A stretch of 64,000 nucleotides of DNA. Source: Streptomyces avermitilis MA-4680 = NBRC 14893 (GTDB lineage: Bacteria > Actinomycetota > Actinomycetes > Streptomycetales > Streptomycetaceae). Shown here piece by piece: positions 29,615 to 38,895 of the stretch. The translations under genes and the position numbers were made by a program. The stretch is from NCBI RefSeq assembly GCF_000009765.2, contig NC_003155.5, positions 7,750,001 to 7,814,000 on the forward strand. The letters run 5' to 3'. Under the pieces are notes generated by a model. It was not told where the DNA came from. It was given only the letters and a program-made list of their open reading frames with translations, and ran no database searches. Each line of letters begins with the position of its first letter. The first letter of the stretch is position 1.

Positions 29615-30430
29615 GTGGCAGGAGTGGCACGCCGACGCCTCGACGCCGAGCTGGTCCGTCGGAAGCTGGCGCGCTCGCGCGAGCATGCCGGCCAGCTGAT
29701 CGCCGCGGGCCGGGTCACCGTCGGTAAGACCCTCGCGACCAAATCCGCCACCCAGGTGGAGACCGCGGCCGCGATCCTGGTCACCCAGGACGACAGCGAC
29801 CCCGACTACGTCTCGCGCGGCGGGCACAAGCTCGCCGGCGCGCTCGCCGCCTTCGTACCGCAGGGGCTGACGGTCGAGGGACGGCGGGCGCTGGACGCCG
29901 GCGCGTCCACGGGCGGCTTCACCGACGTACTGCTGCGGGCGGGGGTCGCGCACGTCGTCGCCGTCGACGTCGGTTACGGACAACTCGCGTGGTCTCTGCA
30001 GAGCGATGAACGCGTCACCGTCAAGGACCGTACGAACGTACGCGAGTTGACGTTGGAGGCGATCGATGGGGAGCCCGTGGATCTTGTTGTCGGGGATCTG
30101 TCCTTTATCCCACTGGGCCTGGTGCTGCCCGCCCTCGTGCGGTGCACGGCCCCCGGGGCCGATCTGGTGATGATGGTCAAGCCGCAGTTCGAGGTGGGGA
30201 AGGAGCGGCTGGGCAGTGGTGGTGTCGTGCGCAGCCCCGAGTTGCGCGCCGAGGCCGTGCGCGGTGTGGCCGGGCGCGCCTGGGAACTGGGCCTCGGGGT
30301 GAAGGGCGTGACGGCCAGCCCGCTGCCCGGACCCTCGGGCAATGTCGAGTACTTTCTGTGGCTGCGGGCCGGAGCAGCCGAACTGGACCCGGCCGACGTT
30401 GACCGTGCAGTGGCGGAGGGGCCGCGTTGA
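29615..30430 (+). CDS. tlyA: TlyA-family 23S/16S rRNA (cytidine-2'-O)-methyltransferase
   Basis: 271 aa from the GTG at 29615 (AGGAG upstream). The N-terminal S4 RNA-binding domain (RRRLDAELVRRKLARSREHAGQLIAAGRV, residues 6-65) is followed by a Rossmann methyltransferase with DAGASTGGFTDVLL (SAM-binding, residues 93-106), DVGYGQLAW, LVVGDLSFIPL and MMVKPQFEVGKE. It methylates rRNA 2'-OH and, in mycobacteria, is needed for capreomycin sensitivity. The stop overlaps the NAD kinase start (TTGA). Confidence 0.94.
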   Translation: MAGVARRRLDAELVRRKLARSREHAGQLIAAGRVTVGKTLATKSATQVETAAAILVTQDDSDPDYVSRGGHKLAGALAAFVPQGLTVEGRRALDAGASTGGFTDVLLRAGVAHVVAVDVGYGQLAWSLQSDERVTVKDRTNVRELTLEAIDGEPVDLVVGDLSFIPLGLVLPALVRCTAPGADLVMMVKPQFEVGKERLGSGGVVRSPELRAEAVRGVAGRAWELGLGVKGVTASPLPGPSGNVEYFLWLRAGAAELDPADVDRAVAEGPR

Positions 30431-31332
30431 CTCAGACCCGAGCTCGTACTGTTTTCCTGCTCGCCCACACCGGGCGGCCCGCTGCGATCCGCAGCGCCGA
30501 ACTCGTCGTACAGGGGCTGCTGAGATCAGGCCTCGGTGTACGCGTCCTCGAGGCGGAGGCGGCCGACCTGCCGCTGCCGGACGAGGTGGAGCTGGTCAAG
30601 GAGGCGACTCCGCAGTGCCTCGACGGCTGTGAACTGCTCATCGTTCTCGGCGGTGACGGCACGCTGCTGCGCGGCGCCGAGTTCGCCCGCGCCTCCGGCG
30701 TGCCGATGCTCGGCGTCAACCTCGGCCGCGTCGGTTTCCTCGCGGAGGCCGAGCGCGACGATCTCGACAAGGTTGTCGACCGGGTGGTGACGAAGGCGTA
30801 CGAGGTCGAGGAGCGCATGACCGTCGACGTCGTCGTGCACAAGAACGGCGACATCGTGCACACCGACTGGGCGCTCAACGAGGCCGCCGTGCAGAAGGTC
30901 TCCGCCGAGCGGCTCCTCGAAGTCGTGCTGGAGATCGACGGGCGGCCGGTGACCGGGTTCGGCTGCGATGGCATCGTCTGCGCGACCCCGACCGGGTCGA
31001 CGGCGTACGCCTTCTCCGCGGGCGGACCCGTGGTGTGGCCGGAGGTCGAGGCGCTGCTCATGGTGCCGATCAGCGCGCACGCCCTGTTCGCCAAGCCGCT
31101 GGTGACCTCGCCGAACTCGGTCCTCGCGGTCGAGGTCCAGCCGGACACGCCGCACGGGGTGCTGTGGTGCGACGGGCGGCGGACGGTCGAACTGCCGCAG
31201 GGCGCGCGGGTCGAGGTGCGCCGGGGCGCCGTGCCGGTACGGCTGGCGCGGCTGCACCATGCGTCGTTCACCGACCGGCTGGTGGCCAAGTTCGCGCTGC
31301 CGGTGGCGGGGTGGCGGGGGGCGCCGCACTAA
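30427..31332 (+). CDS. nadK: NAD kinase
   Basis: 301 aa, TTG start overlapping the tlyA stop by 4 bp. The family motif GGDGTLLRGAEFARAS is near residue 76, followed by LGVNLGRVGFLAE, the NE of WALNEAAVQK, and GSTAYAFSAGGPVVWPEV. It phosphorylates NAD to NADP, in the cytosol. A GC-rich hairpin directly follows the stop (31333-31358). Confidence 0.96.
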   Translation: MTQTRARTVFLLAHTGRPAAIRSAELVVQGLLRSGLGVRVLEAEAADLPLPDEVELVKEATPQCLDGCELLIVLGGDGTLLRGAEFARASGVPMLGVNLGRVGFLAEAERDDLDKVVDRVVTKAYEVEERMTVDVVVHKNGDIVHTDWALNEAAVQKVSAERLLEVVLEIDGRPVTGFGCDGIVCATPTGSTAYAFSAGGPVVWPEVEALLMVPISAHALFAKPLVTSPNSVLAVEVQPDTPHGVLWCDGRRTVELPQGARVEVRRGAVPVRLARLHHASFTDRLVAKFALPVAGWRGAPH

Positions 31333-31358
31333 GGCCGGTCCGGCGGATCAGGCCGGCC
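31333..31358. terminator. Probable terminator after nadK
   Basis: GGCCGG (31333-31338) pairs with CCGGCC (31353-31358), extendable by one or two pairs. It lies between the convergent nadK and FtsX-like permease genes; there is no T-run. Confidence 0.4.
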
Positions 31359-31420
31359 CTGCCGTACGAGGCCTCCCGCGAGGCCTCTCACGACGCCTCT
31401 CACGAGGTCTCATGCGGCTC

Positions 31421-32770
31421 TCACGCGGCGCCGACGACCGTGATCGCTCGGCGCCGCATCACCGCACGTACCGGCAGTCCGGTGGCCGACAGGGTGAGCA
31501 GCAGCGTGCCCGCGCCGATCCCGGCCAGGACGGTCCACGGGACGTACGGGACCGGGGAGCCGAAGGCCGTGTCGAGGATCGGTGCGAGGGTGCCGAGGGC
31601 GATCGCGGCGCCCAGCAGCAGGGCCGTACCGGCGACCACGACCGCCTCCCAGGCCGCCATGGCGCGTATCTGGCGGGTCTGCGTGCCGATGACGCGCAGG
31701 AGGGCGATGTCACGGCGGCGCTCGAAGGAGATCATGCAGAGGGTGTTCGCGGCGGCGATCGCGGCGAACCCCGCGTACAGCGCCGTCCCCGCGTAGTCGA
31801 GCCAGACCTCGCCCGGGCTGCCCGGCGAACCCGTGCGGTGCTCGGCGGTGGTGTGCAGCGCGATCTTCGTCAGGCCGAAGCCGACGACGAGGACGAGCGG
31901 CACGACCGCGGCCGAGAAACGCCTCGGCTGGGACCGGACGTTGAGCATCGCGAGCCGGGCGCTCGGGCCGAGGCGGCCGACGAGCGCGGAGACCAGGCGG
32001 GCCGCGGGACCCACGATGCGCGGGCCCAGCAGGCCCACCCCGGCGCAGCAGAGGATGAGGACCAGGAACGCGCCCTGCCCGGCCTTCTCCGCGGGCTGGT
32101 GGGAGAGCAGGACGGAGAGGGCGCACGCGCCCGCGAGCGCCGTGAGGCCGAGCGGAGCCCGGAGGACGCCCAGGTGCCGGCGGCCGGCCGCGGCCTCGGC
32201 CAGGGCCCTGGCCGGGCGCAGCAGCGAGAAGCGCAGGGAGGACAGCAGGGCCGCGAGCGTCGAGGTCACCACCGCCACCCCCAGGCACACCGGCAGGGCG
32301 AGCCACGCGGGGTGGAAGACGACCTCCCGGGGCAGCAGACCGTGCTCCTTCATGCCCGCGCACCACGCCCGGGCCAGGAAGCCGCCCAGGAGGCATCCGA
32401 GCAGTGCGGCCGGGACCGAGGCGGCCAGTGCCTGTCCGGCGACGGCGCGGCGCACCTGGCGGGGCCTCGCGCCGATCGCGCGGACCATGGCCAGCTCGCG
32501 GTACTGCTGCGCCACGGCCGTGCCCATCGTCGAGGCGATCACGAAAATCGACATGTAGATCGAGCCGATCAGCAGGACGGCCGCCATGCCGCCGACCTCG
32601 CTCTCGGCGAGCTGTGCGCGGGCCCGTGCGGGCAGCCCGTCGGCGCTCGTCGCCAGGAGTACCGACGTGGCCGCGCTCACCACGGTCGACGCGAACAGCG
32701 CCGCGACCGCCGTCCCGGCGAAGGCGGGTCGGTGCGCACGAAGGGCCGCTCGGGCCAGGCCGGTGGTCAT
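31421..32770 (-). CDS. FtsX-like ABC transporter permease
   Basis: 449 aa, starting MTTGLARAALRAHRPAFAGTA. Start uncertain because no clear ribosome site precedes it. Two FtsX cores are visible: GGMAAVLLIGSIYMSIFVIASTMG... with YRELAMVRAIGARPRQVRR, and a second with YAGFAAIAAANTLCMISFERRRDIALLRVIGTQTRQIRAM. About eight membrane segments. Compared with usual 800-aa actinobacterial permeases this is a compact form with little extracytoplasmic domain. The usual MacB/LolD-type ATPase is not adjacent, so its partner lies elsewhere or has been lost. Confidence 0.85.
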   Translation of the reverse strand: MTTGLARAALRAHRPAFAGTAVAALFASTVVSAATSVLLATSADGLPARARAQLAESEVGGMAAVLLIGSIYMSIFVIASTMGTAVAQQYRELAMVRAIGARPRQVRRAVAGQALAASVPAALLGCLLGGFLARAWCAGMKEHGLLPREVVFHPAWLALPVCLGVAVVTSTLAALLSSLRFSLLRPARALAEAAAGRRHLGVLRAPLGLTALAGACALSVLLSHQPAEKAGQGAFLVLILCCAGVGLLGPRIVGPAARLVSALVGRLGPSARLAMLNVRSQPRRFSAAVVPLVLVVGFGLTKIALHTTAEHRTGSPGSPGEVWLDYAGTALYAGFAAIAAANTLCMISFERRRDIALLRVIGTQTRQIRAMAAWEAVVVAGTALLLGAAIALGTLAPILDTAFGSPVPYVPWTVLAGIGAGTLLLTLSATGLPVRAVMRRRAITVVGAA

Positions 32771-32998
32771 GGGTCCAGGCTGGCGCGACGAGTGGATCTT
32801 GCGCCATGGGGAGCGCCCCAGGGCCGACAGGGGGGCCGCGCCAGCACCGGGCTGGGGAAAACCCCACCTCCGCGGCCTTTCCGCGGGCCACCCCCGCGGG
32901 TGACACGGCTCCGGATCGTGCTCCCGCCACCTGCGCCTTCGCACCAGCGGGGCGGGGCCCGTCGCACTTCCGCTCCCTGACCTCGTAAGGTCGTGTCC

Positions 32999-34729
32999 GT
33001 GTTGGAGGAGATGCGGATACGGTCGCTCGGAGTCATCGACGACGCAGTCGTCGAGCTGTCGCCCGGCTTCACCGCCGTGACCGGTGAGACCGGTGCGGGC
33101 AAGACGATGGTGGTCACCAGCCTCGGGCTGCTGCTCGGCGGCCGCGCGGACCCGGCCCTCGTGCGGATCGGCGCGAAGAACGCGGTCGTGGAGGGGCGGA
33201 TCACCGTACCCACGGGCGGGTCGGCGGTCGTACGGGCCGAGGAGGCGGGCGCCGAACTCGACGACGGTGCGCTGCTCATCAGCCGTACCGTTTCCGCCGA
33301 GGGGCGCTCCCGGGCGCACCTGGGCGGGCGGTCCGTGCCGGTGGGCGTGCTCGCGGAGCTCGCCGACGAACTCGTCGCCGTGCACGGGCAGACCGACCAG
33401 CAGGGGCTGCTCAAGCTGTCCCGGCAGCGGCAGGCGCTCGACCGGTACGCGGGCGACGCGGTCGCCGCGCCGCTCGCCAAGTACGCGGGGGCGTACCGGA
33501 GGCTGCGCGCGATCTCGGCGGAGCTGGAGGAGATCACCACGCGCGCGCGAGAGCGCGCCCAGGAAGCCGACATGCTGCGCTTCGGGCTCGACGAGATCGC
33601 GGCCGTCGAACCGCGCGCGGGCGAGGACGTGGAGCTGGCCGCGGAGGCCGAGCGGCTCGGCCACGCGGAGGCGCTGGCGTCGGCCGCCACGGCCGCGCAT
33701 GCCGCGCTCGCGGGCAATCCGGAGGACCCCGAGGGCATCGACGCGGCGACGCTCGTCGCGGGCGCGCACCGGGCGCTGGACGCCGTACGGTCCCATGACG
33801 CGGCCCTTGGCGCGCTCGCCGGGCGGATCGGCGAGATCGGGATCCTGCTGGGCGATGTGGCGGGGGAGCTCGCGGGCTACGCCGACGACCTGGACGCCGA
33901 TCCGCTGCGGCTGGCGGCCGTCGAGGAGCGCCGGGCCGCCCTCACCCAGCTGACCCGCAAGTACGGCCAGGACATCGACGGCGTGCTGGACTGGGCCGAG
34001 CAGAGCGCCGCGCGGCTCACCGAACTCGACGGCGACGACGAGCGGATCGGGGAGCTGACCGCCGAGCGGGACGCGCTGCGGACCGAACTGGGCGGGCTCG
34101 CACAGGCGTTGACGGACGCGCGGACGGAGGCCGCCGAACGGTTCGCCGCCGCCGTGACCGCGGAGCTGGCGTCGCTCGCCATGCCGCACGCGCGCGTGTC
34201 GTTCGACATCCGGCAGACCGAGGACCCGGAGGGCGCGGAGGTGGGCGGGCGCACGGTCGCCTACGGCCCGGCGGGTGTCGACGAGGTCGAACTGCTGCTG
34301 GCCCCGCACCCCGGAGCGCCGCCGCGGCCCATCGCCAAGGGGGCGTCCGGTGGTGAGCTGTCGCGGGTGATGCTCGCGGTGGAGGTCGTCTTCGCGGGCA
34401 CGGATCCCGTGCCGACGTATCTGTTCGACGAGGTCGACGCGGGGGTCGGCGGCAAGGCCGCGGTCGAGATCGGCCGGCGTCTCGCCCGGCTCGCGAAGAG
34501 CGCGCAGGTCGTGGTCGTCACACACCTTCCCCAGGTGGCGGCCTTCGCCGACCGGCAGTTGCTGGTCGAGAAGACGAACGACGGGACCGTCACCCGCTCC
34601 GGCGTGAAGGTCCTGGAGGGCGAGGACCGCATCCGCGAACTCTCCCGCATGCTCGCGGGCCAGGAGGACTCCCAGACGGCCCGGGCCCACGCGGAGGAAC
34701 TGCTGGCGACGGCCCGGGCGGACGGATAG
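32999..34729 (+). CDS. recN: DNA repair protein RecN
   Basis: 576 aa from the GTG at 32999, chosen because GTAAGG lies 8 nt upstream; the GTG at 32993 is in frame but too close. An SMC-like ATPase: MRIRSLGVIDDAVVELSPGF, Walker A TGETGAGKT near residue 28, a long coiled coil interior (about 150-400), and the C-terminal signature KGASGGELSRVMLAVEVVFA with Walker B TYLFDEVDAGVGG near 477. It tethers DNA ends in double-strand-break repair. The 3' end is partly duplicated in the following spacer. Confidence 0.96.
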   Translation: MLEEMRIRSLGVIDDAVVELSPGFTAVTGETGAGKTMVVTSLGLLLGGRADPALVRIGAKNAVVEGRITVPTGGSAVVRAEEAGAELDDGALLISRTVSAEGRSRAHLGGRSVPVGVLAELADELVAVHGQTDQQGLLKLSRQRQALDRYAGDAVAAPLAKYAGAYRRLRAISAELEEITTRARERAQEADMLRFGLDEIAAVEPRAGEDVELAAEAERLGHAEALASAATAAHAALAGNPEDPEGIDAATLVAGAHRALDAVRSHDAALGALAGRIGEIGILLGDVAGELAGYADDLDADPLRLAAVEERRAALTQLTRKYGQDIDGVLDWAEQSAARLTELDGDDERIGELTAERDALRTELGGLAQALTDARTEAAERFAAAVTAELASLAMPHARVSFDIRQTEDPEGAEVGGRTVAYGPAGVDEVELLLAPHPGAPPRPIAKGASGGELSRVMLAVEVVFAGTDPVPTYLFDEVDAGVGGKAAVEIGRRLARLAKSAQVVVVTHLPQVAAFADRQLLVEKTNDGTVTRSGVKVLEGEDRIRELSRMLAGQEDSQTARAHAEELLATARADG

Positions 34730-34832
34730 CGGTCCGGGCGGACGGATAGCCGCCCGGCTGACGGCCGGGGCGGACGCCCGGGGCGGACGGATAGCGGGTC
34801 CGCGGTGACGGCCGGGGCGGACGGTTACCGGG
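34716..34832 (+). repeat. Imperfect repeats duplicating the recN 3' end
   Basis: The recN terminal sequence GGGCGGACGGATAGC, including its stop, recurs at about 34736-34750 and 34781-34795. A fourth diverged copy (GGGCGGACGGTTACC) starts near 34815. These look like slippage or short duplications of the gene end. Confidence 0.75.
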
Positions 34833-34942
34833 CTGCCTGTCAGCTGGGGCGGACGGGGGAGCGGTCTGCCCGACGGCTCGGGCGGCGGACGGGTGGCGGG
34901 CCCCGGGAGGGCCCGCGGATTTCGGTCCCTAGGGTGGTTCAT

Positions 34943-35704
34943 ATGATCACACGAAGAGGCGGCTCGTTCGGGCTCGCCGCGGCGGCCACGCGCGCGGGAA
35001 TCGCCGCCCTGCGCGCCAACGCGCCCGGCGGACGGGGGCGTTGGGAGCGGCAGAACTACGCCGGGCGGACCGTCGAGTTGTACGCCGGGCCCGCCGCCGT
35101 CGCCGGTGCCGCGCTCGGGGCCGGGCGGGTCCGGCCGGCCGCGGGGTTCGTGGTCCTTGCCGCCGGGGCGTGCGGTGCGTACGACGACGTCGCGGGGGCC
35201 GGGGATCCGCGGCGCGGGTTCCGGGAGCATCTCGCCGCGCTGCGGAAGGGCGAAGTCACCAGCGGTGCGGTGAAGTTGTTCGGGATCTCCGCCGCCGGGC
35301 TCGTCGCGGGGGCGCTCCTCGAGGAGCGGCTCCCGGACAAGGCGCTGGCGGGAGTCGTCATCGCCGGGACCGCGCACTTCGTCAACCTCGTGGACGTACG
35401 CCCCGGGCGGGCCGCCGGGGCCGTACTGGCCCTGGGAGCCCCCGGGTTGCTACGGCAGGGAGCCGCGGGTGAGCTGGCCGCGGCCGCCATGGGCGCAGCT
35501 GCCGCCGTCCTGCCCGACGACCTCGGCGAGCGCGCGATGATCGGCGACAGCGGGGCGCACGCCCTCGGTGCCGCGCTGGGCGCCGCGATCGTCGCGGGCA
35601 ACGGACGGGCCGGACTCCTCGCCCACGCCGCCGCGTTGGTGGCCGCGACGGTGTACGGGGAGAGGGTGAGCGAGCTGGCACGCTCGATCGGCGCGCGGAA
35701 GTGA
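34943..35704 (+). CDS. Small WecA/MraY-like membrane glycosylphosphotransferase homologue
   Basis: 253 aa, ATG at 34943 with AGGGTGG upstream. Rich in Ala/Gly membrane helices. Motifs of the polyprenyl-phosphate GlcNAc-1-phosphate/MraY superfamily are recognisable: AYDDVAG (DD), FVNLVDVRPGRA (the NxxD segment) and MIGDSGAHALGAALGAA (GDxG). It has only about 6-7 helices against 10-11 in WecA/MraY, so it may be a reduced or divergent member; enzymatic activity is not assured. It sits between recN and a GT4 glycosyltransferase on the same strand, which suggests a lipid-linked glycan pathway. Confidence 0.75.
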   Translation: MITRRGGSFGLAAAATRAGIAALRANAPGGRGRWERQNYAGRTVELYAGPAAVAGAALGAGRVRPAAGFVVLAAGACGAYDDVAGAGDPRRGFREHLAALRKGEVTSGAVKLFGISAAGLVAGALLEERLPDKALAGVVIAGTAHFVNLVDVRPGRAAGAVLALGAPGLLRQGAAGELAAAAMGAAAAVLPDDLGERAMIGDSGAHALGAALGAAIVAGNGRAGLLAHAAALVAATVYGERVSELARSIGARK

Positions 35705-36011
35705 GCGTGCGCCCCTCTGAGTGGGTGCGCACCGCGTGTACGCGCCTTGGAGACCCGGCAGGGGTGGGGCCTGGCGTCCCACCCCGCGCGCAGCGCTCGC
35801 ACTCGGTACGCTTCTCACTCATGTGAGTGACCGCGTCCGCCCTGAGGTGCCCGGACCACCGTCGCAGCGCGCGCCCGCCGGTCCCGCAACACCCCCGCGC
35901 CCTGGCATCCTTGACGGGAACCGGAGCACTTCGCGCGGTCCACCCCTGCCGCACGATCCTTCTGTACGTTTCTTCGTGACCGTCCGACGCCGAACCAGGA
36001 GCCCCGGCCAC

Positions 36012-37148
36012 GTGAGCCTCGTGAGCAGCCACTCACCGCACGGCCAGTCGCCGCTGCGCACCGTGCAGGTGCTCGGCGGCGGCAGCGCGGGCAGCAGCGC
36101 GCATGTGCGATCGCTGGCCTCGGGCCTGGTCGCCCGCGGTGTGCGGGTCACCGTGTGCGCTCCCGCCGAGGCCGATCGCACCTATGACTTCGCAGGCGTC
36201 GGTGCCGAACACGTCCCCGTGCCCCGCAGCGGCGACCCCGCCTCCGTCGCCGCGCTCCGGGCCGCCTGCGCGGACGCCGACCTGGTGCACGCGCACGGAC
36301 TGCACGCCTCCTTGCGCGCCGCCCTCGCGCTCAGCGGGCGCCGCACTCCGCTCGTCGTCACCTGGCACACCCGCGCGGAGGCCGAGGGCACCCGGGCCCA
36401 TCTGCTGCGGCTGCTCGAACGGCGGGTCGCCAAGGCCGCCGCGGTCGTGCTCGGCACCTCCTCCGACCTGGTCGACCGGGCCCGCAGCCGGGGCGCCCGG
36501 GACGCACGGCTCGCCGCGGTCGCCCTCCCGGTGCTCCGCAAGCCCGTCGACCGGGACGACCCCGACCGGCTGCGCCCCAAGGCCCGTGCCGAACTCGGCG
36601 CCACGGGACGGCCGTTGCTCATGTCCGTCGGCTCCCTGGACCGGCAGCGCGGATACGAGGTCCTGCTCGACGCGGCGCGCGCATGGCGTCGGCTCGAACC
36701 GGTGCCGCTGCTGGTGATCGCGGGGGAGGGGCCGCTGCGTACGGTCCTGCAACGGCGGATCGAGGACGAGGAGCTGCCGGTGCGGCTCGTCGGGCGGCGC
36801 GACGACGTGGGCGAGCTGCTCGCGGCCGCCGATCTCGCCCTCCTGACCAGCAGTTGGGAGTCCCGCTCCGTCCTGGCCCAGGAGGCCCTCCACGCGCGCG
36901 TGCCACTCGTCGCGACGGCGGTCGGCGGCATCCCCGAACTGGTCGGCGACGCCGCCGAACTCGTGCCGTACGGCGATGCCGAAGCGCTCGCCGTGGCCGT
37001 CGTACGCCTGCTGGACGATCCCGGCCGCCGCGAGCTGCTCGGCGAGAAGGGCGTACGGCAGGCGGCCGGCTGGCCCACGGAGGACGAGACGGTCACCCAA
37101 GTGCTCAGTGTGTACGACGAGTTGACCCAGCCGACACCGCTCCCCTGA
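36012..37148 (+). CDS. GT4-family glycosyltransferase
   Basis: 378 aa from the GTG at 36012 (AGGA upstream; GTG starts at 35976 and 36021 are alternatives). A GT-B fold: N-terminal VQVLGGGSAGSSAHVRSLASGLVARG with VHAHGLHASL, and a C-terminal half with LLMSVGSLDRQRGYEVLLDA, VPLLVIAGEGPLR, VRLVGRRDDVGELLAAADLALLTSSWESRSVLAQEALHARVPLVATAVGGIPELV (the E-x7-E donor site). It should transfer a sugar nucleotide moiety to an unknown acceptor. The adjacent WecA-like gene fits a lipid-linked acceptor. It ends 21 bp from the convergent PucR gene. Confidence 0.9.
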   Translation: MSLVSSHSPHGQSPLRTVQVLGGGSAGSSAHVRSLASGLVARGVRVTVCAPAEADRTYDFAGVGAEHVPVPRSGDPASVAALRAACADADLVHAHGLHASLRAALALSGRRTPLVVTWHTRAEAEGTRAHLLRLLERRVAKAAAVVLGTSSDLVDRARSRGARDARLAAVALPVLRKPVDRDDPDRLRPKARAELGATGRPLLMSVGSLDRQRGYEVLLDAARAWRRLEPVPLLVIAGEGPLRTVLQRRIEDEELPVRLVGRRDDVGELLAAADLALLTSSWESRSVLAQEALHARVPLVATAVGGIPELVGDAAELVPYGDAEALAVAVVRLLDDPGRRELLGEKGVRQAAGWPTEDETVTQVLSVYDELTQPTPLP

Positions 37149-37169
37149 GCTGCCCCGATCCCTAGGGGA

Positions 37170-38819
37170 CTAGGGGACGTGTCTGCGGGCCCGCAGCGCC
37201 AGGCTCAACGCCAGGACCGTCTGCGGGTCGTCCAGGTCCGTGCCCAGCAACTCGCCGATCCGGGCGAGGCGGTTGTAGAGCGTCTGCCGGTTGAGGTGGA
37301 GTTCGCGGGCCGTCTCCGCCTTGCGGCCCGCGTGCGCCAGATACGTCTGCAGGGTCGGCAGCAGCGGCGGTTTGGAACGGTTGTCGTGGTCGCGCAGGGG
37401 CCCGATCGCGCGGTCCACGAACGCCGCCAGGTCCGGATCGTCGCGCAGCCGCCACAGCAGCAGGTCGATGTCGAGACGCCGGGCGTCGTACCAGGGGCGG
37501 TCGGACAGCCCCTGGGCCGCCGTCGCCGTCTGCGCGGCGTGCCGCAGCCCCGCCGACGCGGCCGCCCAGCCGCCCGCGACCCCGACCACCACGACCGGCG
37601 GCTGCGCCCCCGGCCGCTGCATACCGGCCCGCTCGACACCCGCCCGCAGGGCCGCCGCGACGCGGTCCGCCACGGCCGACCGCTCGGACTCCGAGCGCAG
37701 CCCGAGCAGCAGCGGGACACGGCCCTCGACGGGACGTACGCCGAGCAGCACCGGTACCCCGATCGACGCGAGCTCCTCCGCGACCGCGCGCGCCAGCACC
37801 GCCCAGCCGCCGCCCGGGGAGAGCCCGTCGGCGAGCCGCATGACCACCGGCAGGAGCGGACCGGCGCCCGGCTTGAAGCCGAGGACCCGGGCCTGCGCGG
37901 GGGCGTCCGCGGCGTCGATACGGCCCTCCGCGAGGTCGGTGAGGAAGTCGCCGCGTCCGCGTGCCGCCAGCTCCTCCTCCTGGCGGGCCTGCATCAGGAC
38001 CACGGCAAGGCTGCCCGCGGCCCGCTCGGCCGCGATCCGGTGCACCGGCGCCACCGGGTTGCCGACCGGCAGCAGGACCAGCCGGGCCCGGACCGAGCCG
38101 GCGCCAGGTCCGCCGCCGGGCACGTCCACGATCGTCGTCCCGGCCGGCGGCGCGTCCTTGTGCTGCCCGCGCAGCCCCTCCCACACCTGGAGCGGATCCG
38201 TGTCCGCGGGTCCGGCCCCGGCGGCGTACAGGAGCCGGCCGTCCGCGGTCTCCAGGAAGACGGGGTTGCCGCTGAAGTCCGCCAGGATGCGAAGCACCTG
38301 GGGCACTCCGCCGCCGCCAAGCAGGGCCTCCGTGCAGCGGCGGTGGACCTCCTCGGCACGCTGGAGCAGCGCGTAGTGGCCGTTGACGATCTCGGTGTGC
38401 ACCTCCTCCGTGACCGTCACGAAGGGCACCTCCCGGTGCAGCTGGACCAGCGGGAGCCCGGCGGTCCTGGCCGTCTCCACGAGGGCCGCGGGCAGCCGGG
38501 TGAAGCGGGGGCCCAGTTCGACCACGAGGGCCGCGATACCGCGCTCGGCCAGGGTGCGGACGAACGCGCGCTGGTCGGCGGGGCGGGTGCCCAGGCCGTA
38601 GCCGGTGGTCAGGAGCAGCTCGCCGCCCTTGAGGAGCGAGGCGATGTTCGGCACCTCGCCCGCGTGCACCCAGCGCACCGTGCGGTGCAGCCGGTCGGCC
38701 CCCGCGAGCACCTCCGGCAGGCCGCTGCGCAGCCCGGGCAGCTCCAGGGCCCGCTGCACGGTGATCCCGGCGCCCTGGGTGTTCTGGCTGTCGAAACGGC
38801 TGTCGGAACGGCTGTCCAT
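37170..38819 (-). CDS. PucR-family transcriptional regulator
   Basis: 549 aa. The N-terminal PucR/purine-catabolism domain (GITVQRALELPGLRSGLPEVLAGADRLHRTVRWVHAGEVPNIASLLKGGELLLTTGYG, residues 17-150) is followed by a GAF-like/CdaR middle and a C-terminal helix-turn-helix (TLQTYLAHAGRKAETARELHLNRQTLYNRLARIGELLGTDL, about 490-545). Its target is not obvious. The next gene on the same strand upstream is the GH15 enzyme, separated by 76 bp, so PucR may be co-transcribed with it. Confidence 0.9.
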   Translation of the reverse strand: MDSRSDSRFDSQNTQGAGITVQRALELPGLRSGLPEVLAGADRLHRTVRWVHAGEVPNIASLLKGGELLLTTGYGLGTRPADQRAFVRTLAERGIAALVVELGPRFTRLPAALVETARTAGLPLVQLHREVPFVTVTEEVHTEIVNGHYALLQRAEEVHRRCTEALLGGGGVPQVLRILADFSGNPVFLETADGRLLYAAGAGPADTDPLQVWEGLRGQHKDAPPAGTTIVDVPGGGPGAGSVRARLVLLPVGNPVAPVHRIAAERAAGSLAVVLMQARQEEELAARGRGDFLTDLAEGRIDAADAPAQARVLGFKPGAGPLLPVVMRLADGLSPGGGWAVLARAVAEELASIGVPVLLGVRPVEGRVPLLLGLRSESERSAVADRVAAALRAGVERAGMQRPGAQPPVVVVGVAGGWAAASAGLRHAAQTATAAQGLSDRPWYDARRLDIDLLLWRLRDDPDLAAFVDRAIGPLRDHDNRSKPPLLPTLQTYLAHAGRKAETARELHLNRQTLYNRLARIGELLGTDLDDPQTVLALSLALRARRHVP

Positions 38820-38895
38820 GCGGTGACGCTACCCCGACGGGCGGGCCCCGGCCGGGCCCCGCCCGTCGGCAGTCCCCGGGGGGCCCGGCCGAGCC

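Noticed and set aside
31360..31420. Coding interpretation of CTCTCACGA-type repeats after nadK
   Set aside because: The 12-bp repeats would encode EASHDASHE-like sequence, but there is no start or ribosome site and the region separates convergent genes.
31421..35377. Very long minus-strand frame (over 1300 codons)
   Set aside because: It runs antisense through recN and a membrane gene. Only its last 449 codons have protein-like composition with FtsX motifs.
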